A stretch of 13,368 nucleotides of DNA from an uncultured Lachnospiraceae bacterium. GTDB taxonomy: Bacteria > Bacillota > Clostridia > Lachnospirales > Lachnospiraceae. Shown here in pieces: positions 1 through 6,412 of the stretch (position 1 is its first letter; each line of letters starts with the position of its first letter). The notes under the pieces were generated by a model, which worked only from the letters and a program-made list of their open reading frames with translations, searched no databases and had not been told where the DNA came from. Location of the stretch: positions 1-13,368 of the forward strand of contig USJG01000050.1 in the NCBI GenBank assembly GCA_900554925.1. The letters run 5' to 3'. The position numbers and the translations under genes were made by a program.

Positions 1-31
1 CAAGAGCAATCATGACCGTCTGCTTTCTCAA
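1..31 (-). CDS. N-terminal start of an unidentified gene (TTG start), cut by window edge
   Basis: Reading the minus strand past the amidohydrolase stop, a strong ribosome binding site AGGAGG lies at 44-39, followed seven bases later by a TTG codon at 31-29. The frame stays open to the window edge and gives M-R-K-Q-T-V-M-I-A-L. A basic start followed by hydrophobic residues would suit a signal peptide or membrane anchor, but ten residues cannot decide this. An in-frame ATG at 13-11 is a possible alternative start, although it is too far from the AGGAGG. The gene begins about 35 nt after the amidohydrolase stop with no terminator between, so the two are probably cotranscribed. The function is unknown. 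Confidence 0.6.
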   Translation of the reverse strand, partial: MRKQTVMIAL

Positions 32-66
32 ACCTTTTCCTCCTAAAGTGCAAGATCACGTCTCGA

Positions 67-1266
67 TTATACCTGTTTTTCACTGGCAGGTAAAGAAAAT
101 GATTGATCGGCATAAGCAATTTTACCGTCAATGATCGTACACATGACCCTGGTGGCTACTTCCAGGGGATTTCCATCAAAAATTGCAATATCCGCATCCT
201 TTCCTTTCTCAAGACTTCCAATGCGTTCTCCCAGGCCGCAGATTTGCGCCGGATACAGGGTTATTGATTTGAGCGCCTCCATTTCTTCCATTCCGGACTT
301 AACTGCCAATCCTGCACAGATCGGCAGTGCCTGAATCAGACTGACTGGGTGGTCTGTAGTAATAGCAGTTTTTACCCCCGCCTTATTCAAAATTCCCACT
401 GTCTTAAAGGCCATATTCTGAACCTCGATCTTATTTCTGCTGGCAAGATCAGGGCCTACAATTGCCGGAAAACCGGACTCCTTTACTTCCCTGGCAATCA
501 GATGGCCTTCACTGCAATGATCCAGAGTCATAGACAAATGAAATTCCCTGGCAATCCTTATGGCCGTCAGAATATCATCTGCCCGATGGACATGGGCTTT
601 TAAGGGGATCTTTCCCTTCATTACCGGAAGCCAGCATTCATAGCGAAAATCCGGCTCTTTCAGCTGTCCCTTTTTCTTTTTTTCCATATATAAGGACGCC
701 TTAAAGAGCTCCTCCCTTAGCATGGCGGCAATGGCCATACGGGTGGCAGGAGATTTTCCCTGGTCCCCATAATTTACCTTGGGATTTTCTCCAAAAGCCA
801 CCTTCATAGCTGCCGGACTTTTTATTACCAGTTTATCAATACTTCTTCCGTGAGTTTTCACAAATGCAAAACTGCCGCCCACCACATTAGCGCTTCCCGG
901 ACCGATCATTGCCCCGGTGATCCCTGCGCGCAGCGCATCGTCAAAGGCTGCGTCCATAGGATTAATGGCATCAATGGCTCTCAGATAAGGGGTAATGGGA
1001 TTGACTGTTTCATTACAGTCATCTCCCTCCATACCCTTTTTTTCCTCTGTGATGCCCATATGGCAGTGCGCCTCTATCAGACCCGGCATCACAACACAAT
1101 GAGAGGCATTTATGATCTGTACCTTGTCTCCGGCCGGCAAAGGAAATGGGGCTCCATTTTTCATAGGCCCCAATTCCTTTATTTTTCCCTTCTCAATGCA
1201 TATATAACCTTTTTCCCAAATATCTCCCGACATGGTCAGGATTTTGCCACCAATGATATATAACAT
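67..1266 (-). CDS. Metal-dependent amidohydrolase (imidazolonepropionase-like, COG1228 type)
   Basis: This 399-residue protein has the standard amidohydrolase layout. An N-terminal beta-sandwich segment is followed by the metal-binding H-C-H at residues 67-69 in a PGLIEAHCH context, further histidines at H225/H227 (AHVH) and H250 (LDH), and a catalytic-type Asp305 in TTDHP. The C-terminal sandwich (about 348-385) contains the family signature G-S-L-E-K-G-K-D-A-D. The family hydrolyses amide or cyclic amide bonds such as imidazolonepropionate or Xaa-Pro peptides; the substrate here cannot be told from sequence. No signal peptide is visible, so it is probably cytoplasmic. The gene starts 21 nt after the SpoIIQ-like stop, with only a weak AAGGG ribosome binding site about ten bases upstream, which suggests readthrough or translational coupling from the sporulation-type genes. 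In many Clostridia spoIIID follows spoIIQ; here this amidohydrolase takes that place. Confidence 0.88.
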   Translation of the reverse strand: MLYIIGGKILTMSGDIWEKGYICIEKGKIKELGPMKNGAPFPLPAGDKVQIINASHCVVMPGLIEAHCHMGITEEKKGMEGDDCNETVNPITPYLRAIDAINPMDAAFDDALRAGITGAMIGPGSANVVGGSFAFVKTHGRSIDKLVIKSPAAMKVAFGENPKVNYGDQGKSPATRMAIAAMLREELFKASLYMEKKKKGQLKEPDFRYECWLPVMKGKIPLKAHVHRADDILTAIRIAREFHLSMTLDHCSEGHLIAREVKESGFPAIVGPDLASRNKIEVQNMAFKTVGILNKAGVKTAITTDHPVSLIQALPICAGLAVKSGMEEMEALKSITLYPAQICGLGERIGSLEKGKDADIAIFDGNPLEVATRVMCTIIDGKIAYADQSFSLPASEKQV

Positions 1267-1287
1267 TTACTTTTTACCCTTTTGTGC

Positions 1288-2157
1288 TTAATTTAATTTT
1301 GTTAAGGGATTAACGGGCTCACCATCCTTGGTAAGCTTAAAATAAACGTTAGTTCCCTCCACACTGTAATACTTGGTAGGGGCTGACACCTCCGCAATCA
1401 CATCTCCCGCTGCCACGTAGCTTCCCTCTGATACCAGAATATTTTTAAGCTGTCCGTAGGTTGCCTCGTAGCCGCCTCCCAATTCCATAGTGATCCCATT
1501 GCCGATCTGGGGATCTGTAAACACGGAAATTACCTTTCCATCTGACGCAGATGTAATAAGATCGCCCTCGTTGGCCTGAATAATTACGGCGGGATTGTAC
1601 TTATACTGCTGCAATGTAGGGAAGTAAACTGTCTTATCCATACTGTAATTTATCAGTATATTTCCTACCACCGGCCATACAAGCGTATCAGAATCGCCAA
1701 AGGTAAGCGCCGGCTGCATAGCCGTTGACAACGCCGGAGTGTCCTCATTGCCGGTGTCCTCTGAAACCTTTTCTTCCTCACTTATATTACTCTGGCTGCT
1801 CTTACTGCTCTGCGTACTTTCCTCATTTTCCATATCCGACATACTCTCGCTCTCCGACTGATCGGGGTTTTCTACCTTCTGTGAATTTGTTTCCTGAAAA
1901 TAGGGATCGTAATCCAGATCATCTGTGGAGGCTCCCTGGGTCACATTTTCTGCAATTGTCACTTCATTTTCTTCGGCCAAACCTGTCGCTGTATTATTTT
2001 CAATGGAACTTAAATCTACCACATAACCTTCATCCTGATTACTTCCATCTCTTCCCAGCCAAATTCCTGTAGCGGTTAAGGATGCTAAAACTAATAATGA
2101 TGACGCAACCATAAGCAACCGTTCCCTGGCAAGGCCTTTTCTTCTACTTCTTCTCAT
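1288..2157 (-). CDS. spoIIQ: SpoIIQ-like protein, M23/LytM-fold domain with metal ligands lost
   Basis: This 289-residue protein has a basic N-terminus and a single membrane segment (about 13-34), then a long acidic, Ser/Glu/Asn-rich linker (about 40-145) and a C-terminal LytM-fold domain (about 160-289). SpoIIQ is the forespore-side part of the channel linking forespore and mother cell during engulfment. The domain is recognised by the NPAVIIQANEG segment (188-198), GNGITMELGGGY and TNVYFKL. Compared with active M23 enzymes, the ligand His is Asn188, the Asp is Ile192, the catalytic His of YAHL is Gln236, and the HxH pair is Asn270/Tyr272. Hydrolase activity is therefore unlikely. The start is fixed by AAAGGAGAT just upstream of the ATG. 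It lies directly downstream of the SpoIID-like gene, the usual Clostridia order, which supports the SpoIIQ reading. An unrelated degenerate M23 paralog is the alternative. Confidence 0.72.
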   Translation of the reverse strand: MRRSRRKGLARERLLMVASSLLVLASLTATGIWLGRDGSNQDEGYVVDLSSIENNTATGLAEENEVTIAENVTQGASTDDLDYDPYFQETNSQKVENPDQSESESMSDMENEESTQSSKSSQSNISEEEKVSEDTGNEDTPALSTAMQPALTFGDSDTLVWPVVGNILINYSMDKTVYFPTLQQYKYNPAVIIQANEGDLITSASDGKVISVFTDPQIGNGITMELGGGYEATYGQLKNILVSEGSYVAAGDVIAEVSAPTKYYSVEGTNVYFKLTKDGEPVNPLTKLN

Positions 2158-2250
2158 TTTTATCTCCTTTCCTGCACATCACAGGCTTTCCTGCGATACC
2201 TCTCCATAAGTAAATTGTTGTTATGGTTAGTTTTGCCCCTTTTTCCTTCT

Positions 2251-3261
2251 TTATTCAATTTTTGTAATTGTTACATCATCAAAAAAATATTTTAATATCT
2301 CCACATAATCTTTCTCATCTCTGGCCATTTCATTTGCTGCAAACTGGCTCATGCCAAGCCCATGTCCGGCTCCTTTTACTTTAAATACGATCTGCGTTCC
2401 TTCCTTTTCCATGTGAAAGCTGGCTGATGAAAGCAAATACGCTTTCCTGAACTGCTCGCCGGCTGCATATTTTCCATCTGCCTCAACATAAACTACATAA
2501 TCTGCGCTGTCTCTGTAAATTTTAAAATTGCCAAGTTCCGTTTCCGCCATCATCTCTTCCTTTTTCTGGCTTTCCTCATGGGACAGAGTGATCCCCGGCA
2601 GCTGTTGCCAGATTTTTTCAAATTCGCTTTCCTCATAGCTGACGGAGCTGATATAATTTTCGGATAAAAAATCTCTGTCACAGGCTTTGCTTTTTAAATA
2701 AGGATAGTCTGTCAGTGACAATTCTTCCCCGTTTCTTGTAACACCATTGCTTACAGTAAAGTATGCCCCGCTGACCGGTTTATTCTCCCACATAAGACAT
2801 ATCCCTTTCGTCTCTGCCACCGCCTGCCAGATACCTTCCGGTATCTGGACACTTCCGTATTCCCCATCCTTTACAGGAATTTCTTTTTTGCTTTGCCAGC
2901 CTTCTTCTGCTGCCAGCAGGCTTGAACGTATCAAAACCGCCTGTGCCTTTAAAGCTTCTATTTCAAAATCATTGTCTATGCTTCTTGCCAGTTTATCTGC
3001 AACATAAATTTCAAGAGGTATGTTCTCGTTTCCTATTTCCGTCTCATTTCTCACAAAGATACTTCCCTGGGTATCTTCAGCGCTCATACTGATTGCAGCT
3101 ATTGTATCCTGCACGCTTCCTTCCCTTAAGTTGCCGAACAAAAATGTGATAAGATAGGGAATGATCAGCAAAAGCAAAAGAACCGTACCCAGATTTTTCA
3201 GGGAAAATCCAGATACGATCCTTTTCTTTTTGACAGTTTGAAAGACTCTAAGTTTTTTCAT
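2251..3261 (-). CDS. spoIID: SpoIID/LytB-domain protein, catalytic Glu apparently replaced
   Basis: From the ATG at 3261 (GGAGG six bases upstream) the protein has 336 residues. An upstream in-frame start at 3309 exists but lacks this site. It has a basic N-terminus, one membrane helix (about 22-43) and an extracytoplasmic SpoIID domain. Recognisable pieces are I-P-L-E-I-Y-V (81-87), E-A-L-K-A-Q-A-V (102-109), S-N-G (171-173), P-Y-L-K-S (187-191) and the C-terminal G-A-G-H-G-L-G-M-S-Q (297-306) with K-D-Y-V-E-I-L-K-Y-F-F. SpoIID is a lytic transglycosylase that cleaves peptidoglycan during forespore engulfment. In that family the catalytic Glu sits in an S/A-E-M-P-A stretch just before EALKAQA; here the aligned stretch is L-A-R-S-I-D, with Ser95 at that position. 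The gene is followed 93 nt later by the SpoIIQ-like gene. I found no convincing sporulation promoter in the 70 nt upstream. Confidence 0.82.
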   Translation of the reverse strand: MKKLRVFQTVKKKRIVSGFSLKNLGTVLLLLLIIPYLITFLFGNLREGSVQDTIAAISMSAEDTQGSIFVRNETEIGNENIPLEIYVADKLARSIDNDFEIEALKAQAVLIRSSLLAAEEGWQSKKEIPVKDGEYGSVQIPEGIWQAVAETKGICLMWENKPVSGAYFTVSNGVTRNGEELSLTDYPYLKSKACDRDFLSENYISSVSYEESEFEKIWQQLPGITLSHEESQKKEEMMAETELGNFKIYRDSADYVVYVEADGKYAAGEQFRKAYLLSSASFHMEKEGTQIVFKVKGAGHGLGMSQFAANEMARDEKDYVEILKYFFDDVTITKIE

Positions 3262-3331
3262 GGGACACCTCCAGACTATTTTATGAAAGGTGCCCTTTCC
3301 ATATACCATTTATATCACATATTATCGTTAG

Positions 3332-4522
3332 TTACATGGCCATATCATATAGCCACTGCTCATATTTGCTTTGATTCTTCCTTGCATCTTCCTGATTCTT
3401 CTGTTCATGCAGTGTCATATCCACATGCTGCACAGTTCCAACATTTCCGTTTTCGTACAGGAAAACACCGGTGCTGCGGATCACACCCTTCGTCTGGTTT
3501 TCATCATCGGTGATGGCAAAGTTGGTTGCATTATTTTGAAGGCAGATAGCTCCAACACCCTTATCTGCCAGAGAATACAGCTGCTGATTTCCATTTTCAT
3601 CCATAACCCAGATTTTCAGCTTATCCCAGATTTCATCTCCTTCATCTATGAAGCCATTGTGGTCTGTGTCATAGGCTGCCAGATCCGCAAACCCATTCCC
3701 TGACAGGGCCCCAAAAAGCTCTGTGCCATCATTAATGATTCCATCTCCGTTTTTATCCAGCGAAAGAAATCCGCTTCCCGCAGCCAGACGGTTGATTTCA
3801 TCCTTCTGCCCGTCTCCGTCAAGATCAAAATAGAAGGTCTGGTCTGCAAGATCTGCTATATTTCCATTTAAATTGATTACTAACGGATCACACAGAGAAA
3901 CCTGCGTATAGCTCAGACTTTCCTCATAATATTCCTGGAAGTTTCTGCTCATTTCAAGATTAAGATTGAAATTAATTTCCCTTCCATCAGCACATTTTAC
4001 AGTACCCTGTGTGGAAAAACTGGTATTTTCTGTTTCCGCATGATAGTACTGGGTACTATATGTAAAGGTTTTGGTTCCCGTTCCCACCATAGCTGTCAGG
4101 CTGCCTTCTGTTGATGTAATCTGTTCCATCCCCTGTGCCTGGTCTGAGCTAAGCCAGCTAATGCTTCTTCTTTCCGGGAAAAATATCTGCATCAGATAAT
4201 TCAGGCATTGTTGTCTGATCTCCATAAGCTGCTCATGCACGCTTGTAATATCTTCGCTGTAAAGCCTTCCTATCCTGGTGCTTCCTGTTTTGGCCTTCAT
4301 TTCTTCCAGCGCGTTTTTCAGCTTATCTTCTGCGCTTTCCTCCTGCTGGGTCTGTGTTCCTTCCTCCCTGACATCAGTGTCAGAGAGATTTCCAAACAAA
4401 GCTCCGGTTCCATCCTCTAAGCTTTGTCTGCCAGTTGTAATTGTAAACCTGCTTACTCTTCCTGATATGGAAGTGTAGCTTCTGGCGGACTCCATTCCTA
4501 CTAAACTGGAATCAATTCGCAT
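3332..4522 (-). CDS. Calcium-loop (EF-hand/RTX-associated repeat type) protein under a SigD promoter
   Basis: This 396-residue protein has no signal peptide and no membrane segment. The N-terminus (1-60) is Ser/Thr/Gln-rich and looks disordered. Residues 64-115 include a charged helix and a conserved-looking FFPERRS. From about 225 to 335 it carries a unit with calcium-binding loops: D233-x-D-x-D-G, D256-x-N-x-D-G, D285-x-D-x-N-G and a weaker D308-E-N-G-N. This reads like the calcium-binding unit repeated in large secreted RTX-type proteins of Proteobacteria (FDLDGDG, LDKNGDG, ELFG, LAAYD, LKIW). Start choice is clear: AAGGAGG four bases before the ATG. The promoter at 4686-4712 matches flagellar sigma-28, so the gene probably belongs to the motility regulon. 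I infer a secreted or envelope calcium-dependent role, perhaps by flagellar-type export, but no function is established. The spoIID-like gene begins 70 nt downstream. Confidence 0.85.
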   Translation of the reverse strand: MRIDSSLVGMESARSYTSISGRVSRFTITTGRQSLEDGTGALFGNLSDTDVREEGTQTQQEESAEDKLKNALEEMKAKTGSTRIGRLYSEDITSVHEQLMEIRQQCLNYLMQIFFPERRSISWLSSDQAQGMEQITSTEGSLTAMVGTGTKTFTYSTQYYHAETENTSFSTQGTVKCADGREINFNLNLEMSRNFQEYYEESLSYTQVSLCDPLVINLNGNIADLADQTFYFDLDGDGQKDEINRLAAGSGFLSLDKNGDGIINDGTELFGALSGNGFADLAAYDTDHNGFIDEGDEIWDKLKIWVMDENGNQQLYSLADKGVGAICLQNNATNFAITDDENQTKGVIRSTGVFLYENGNVGTVQHVDMTLHEQKNQEDARKNQSKYEQWLYDMAM

Positions 4523-4586
4523 TCTTCCTCCTTTTTATAGTCCCTTGCCTTACTCTTCCCTCCATGCCCGATAAAAGCAAAAACGA

Positions 4587-4620
4587 TATACAAAAGGGGC
4601 GTCCGTTTCCCTTAAGTATA
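4587..4620 (-). other. Leader hairpin in the calcium-loop protein mRNA
   Basis: An interrupted inverted repeat pairs TATAC (4587-4591) with GTATA (4616-4620), and AAGGG (4594-4598) with CCCTT (4609-4613), around a ten-base loop. It lies within the predicted 5' leader, about 65 nt upstream of the start codon. There is no U-tract, so it is not a classical terminator. A role in translation or mRNA stability is inference. Confidence 0.45.
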
Positions 4621-4653
4621 CCATCCGTGGCGACTAATACGATATTATTCTGT

Positions 4654-4676
4654 AGATGCTCTGGCCATAAGCATCT
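4654..4676 (-). other. 5'-terminal hairpin of the SigD-driven transcript
   Basis: AGATGCT (4654-4660) and AGCATCT (4670-4676) form a perfect seven-bp stem with a nine-base loop. If transcription starts about seven bases after the SigD -10 element (near 4679), this hairpin sits at the very 5' end of the mRNA, where such stems commonly protect transcripts from decay. Confidence 0.45.
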
Positions 4677-4685
4677 GCAATATAT

Positions 4686-4712
4686 TTATCGGCCGATTGT
4701 CTGATAAATTTA
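4686..4712 (-). promoter_or_regulatory. Sigma-28 (SigD/FliA) flagellar-type promoter
   Basis: On the minus strand TAAA (4712-4709) is followed by exactly 15 bases and then GCCGATAA (4693-4686). This matches the sigma-28 consensus TAAA-N15-GCCGATAA/T at every consensus position. It points toward the calcium-loop protein gene starting at 4522, with a leader of about 157 nt and no other minus-strand gene between. No sigma-A-like -35/-10 pair was found in the same leader. Confidence 0.82.
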
Positions 4713-4758
4713 GGCGCGTCAAAAATTTTACTGATCTGTGTGTAATGAAACAACCCTC

Positions 4759-4799
4759 TTTTGCCATAAATTAGGTTGAACAGATTTGTCTTGGCAAAA
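4759..4799. promoter_or_regulatory. Spaced inverted repeat upstream of popT, possible operator
   Basis: TTTTGCCA (4759-4766) and TGGCAAAA (4792-4799) are perfect inverted copies separated by 25 bases and end 25 bp before the popT start codon. The spacing suits binding by a dimeric regulator or a hairpin in the popT leader. I could not place a convincing -35/-10 pair for popT, so the role is inference. The remainder of the 302-bp interval 4523-4824 holds the SigD promoter and two leader hairpins listed separately. Confidence 0.35.
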
Positions 4800-4824
4800 C
4801 TGAATTTTGAAATGGAGATATGGC

Positions 4825-5661
4825 ATGAAAATAAGAAGTCTTAAAATCCTATTACAGATTTTTCAGGGTGCTTTGGTTGGCCTGGGCGCTGTGCTGCCAG
4901 GCATAAGCGGTGGGGTTCTCAGCGTAATTTTCGGCATTTACAAGCCGCTTATGGAACTGCTTTCAAATCCCTTACACAATTTTAAAACCCACGTTCCAAA
5001 ATTATTTCCTTATATTTTGGGATATGCCATTGGATTTATGGGAATCGCCAATCTGCTGGCCTATGTTCTGGAAAAATATCCGGCTCCTTCAGTCTGTCTT
5101 TTTGTGGGACTGATCGGAGGCATGATGCCTTCTCTGTGGAGGGAGGCGGGACTTCACGGGCGGTCCGGAAGGGATTTTCTTTTCTTACTGTTATCCTCTG
5201 CCTTTGTCTTTGTACTGCTTATCTGCCTGCGTGCCGCCTCTTTGACAATTACCCCCGGCTTCATCTGGTATTTATTCTGCGGGTTTTGCCTTGCCTTAAG
5301 CATTATCGCGCCGGGCATGAGTTTTTCTACTCTTCTGATGCCTTTAGGTCTATATACGCCTTTTGTGGAGGGCATTGGCCGCCTGTCAATGGAGGTCCTG
5401 ATACCGGGTGGGATAGGAGGACTTATTACTATTATTTTCTTATCTAAGGCTGTAAACTCTCTGTTTGACAAGTATTATTCTGTGGCTTTTCACATCATTG
5501 TAGGCATTATAGTTGCTGCTACTGTTATGATCATCCCTTTTGAGAGCTTTGCGCTCTCTGCACGCTCCTGCCTGATTAATGTATTTTTCCTGTCTGCCGG
5601 GGTCTTTACAGCGTCCCTGATGGATAGTTTCCATTGTTGTTCTTTTCCCCAATTATCATGA
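4825..5661 (+). CDS. popT: DUF368 / PopT-type polyprenyl-phosphate transporter
   Basis: The ATG at 4825 is preceded by GGAGAT at good spacing; an in-frame TTG at 4807 lacks a ribosome binding site. The 278-residue product is strongly hydrophobic with about eight membrane segments. It shows the two pseudo-repeated DUF368 signatures, L-P-G-I-S-G-G (24-30) and I-A-P-G-M-S-F-S (161-168), each followed by hydrophobic stretches and G-(I/L)-Y. The family was recently shown to move undecaprenyl phosphate across the cytoplasmic membrane so that the lipid carrier for cell wall precursors can be reused. The last nine or so residues (HCCSFPQLS) do not resemble the family and lie in the 56-bp overlap with the convergent methyltransferase gene. 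I read this tail as sequence acquired at a recombination junction. The core family assignment is secure. Confidence 0.88.
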   Translation: MKIRSLKILLQIFQGALVGLGAVLPGISGGVLSVIFGIYKPLMELLSNPLHNFKTHVPKLFPYILGYAIGFMGIANLLAYVLEKYPAPSVCLFVGLIGGMMPSLWREAGLHGRSGRDFLFLLLSSAFVFVLLICLRAASLTITPGFIWYLFCGFCLALSIIAPGMSFSTLLMPLGLYTPFVEGIGRLSMEVLIPGGIGGLITIIFLSKAVNSLFDKYYSVAFHIIVGIIVAATVMIIPFESFALSARSCLINVFFLSAGVFTASLMDSFHCCSFPQLS

Positions 5662-6412
5662 CCCAACGCTGATTAAAATAGATTTCCCCATTTTTTTGAT
5701 AAGGTTTAAAGCCTGTTGATCCATTACCTTTTATTTCATCTGTCAGTCGTTTCAATATATCTTCGGATATTTCCGCAGGTGTATTTGTAAGAGTCAGCCA
5801 GGCAGACAACGAAACAGGAATTTCCGTACAATCTATTGTTGTGAGAGTCAGGTAATTATCCCGGAACATTTCTGTAAATTCCGCTCTGCTCAAATTACGC
5901 ATATGCGAGGGATCACGCAGAGTTTCTATTTCATCTTCCGTATTACGCAAGGGGTTTTCGGCTGCCTCCATATCAATAACAATCAGTTTGCCGCCCGCTT
6001 TTAAAACCCTTGCCATTTCTGCAAAACAGCGTTTCGGATCAGGAAAGTGATGAAAAGCAAGGCGGGAAATTACAATGTCAAAGCTGCCATCCGGAAACGG
6101 CAATTGCTCAGCGTCACCCTGAACAAAGTCCATGTTGCAAAGCCCCTGTTTCCGGGCTTCGTCCTTTCCAACCGCAAGCATAGCGGTTGTCATATCAAGG
6201 CAAGTCACATTTTTTACAAACGGAGCAAGGAAACGCCCGCAGATACCAGTTCCCGCCGCTACTTCCAAAACGGTATCCGGCCTTTGGGGATTGACACATG
6301 AAACCATATGTTTCAAATATTCTTCCCTTGTAAAGTTCATTGATTTTGTTTCAAAGCTCTTTGCCTGCTTAGTAAAGGATTTTTGTATTACTGCTGCATT
6401 TAATGAAGTCAT
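5606..6412 (-). CDS. Class I SAM-dependent methyltransferase (UbiE/Methyltransf_11 type)
   Basis: This 268-residue protein has the Rossmann methyltransferase motifs in order: motif I V-L-E-V-A-A-G-T-G-I (48-57), the acidic residue D73 at the end of strand 2, Q-G-D-A-E-Q-L-P-F (98-106), and a D-I-V-I-S-R motif IV region (112-117) with F-H-H-F-P following. It transfers a methyl group from SAM to an unknown small molecule. Its start overlaps the O6-methylguanine transferase stop by four bases (ATGA), with AAGGA upstream, so translation is coupled. The natural C-terminus may be near WVMIIGEK (250-257). The last eleven residues are read from the antisense of popT, so the stop may come from foreign flanking DNA. 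Being the last gene of an alkylation-repair operon, it could act on a metabolite related to methylating stress, but this is inference. Confidence 0.86.
   Translation of the reverse strand: MTSLNAAVIQKSFTKQAKSFETKSMNFTREEYLKHMVSCVNPQRPDTVLEVAAGTGICGRFLAPFVKNVTCLDMTTAMLAVGKDEARKQGLCNMDFVQGDAEQLPFPDGSFDIVISRLAFHHFPDPKRCFAEMARVLKAGGKLIVIDMEAAENPLRNTEDEIETLRDPSHMRNLSRAEFTEMFRDNYLTLTTIDCTEIPVSLSAWLTLTNTPAEISEDILKRLTDEIKGNGSTGFKPYQKNGEIYFNQRWVMIIGEKNNNGNYPSGTL

Noticed and set aside
3285..3299. GAAAGG/CCTTTC hairpin between the calcium-loop gene and spoIID as a terminator
   Set aside because: The stem is only six bp and no U-tract follows on the minus strand.
3262..3309. Upstream in-frame start adding 16 residues to the SpoIID-like protein
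   Set aside because: The extension lacks a ribosome binding site and precedes a clear GGAGG-ATG, and MKKLRVF gives a normal membrane-anchor N-terminus.
3262..3340. Possible SigE promoter for the spoIID-like gene (GATATAAAT, ATAATAT)
   Set aside because: Neither element matches SigE -35 and -10 at the right spacing; the region is simply AT-rich.
4523..4686. Cyclic-di-GMP riboswitch in the leader of the calcium-loop gene
   Set aside because: The motility context made it plausible, but the conserved GEMM core and tetraloop receptor sequences are not present.
4807..4824. TTG at 4807 as the popT start
   Set aside because: It has no ribosome binding site, while the ATG at 4825 has GGAGAT at proper spacing and gives the expected family N-terminus.
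5154..5471. Long minus-strand frame inside popT
   Set aside because: It is a basic, low-complexity shadow of a hydrophobic membrane protein gene with no start signal.
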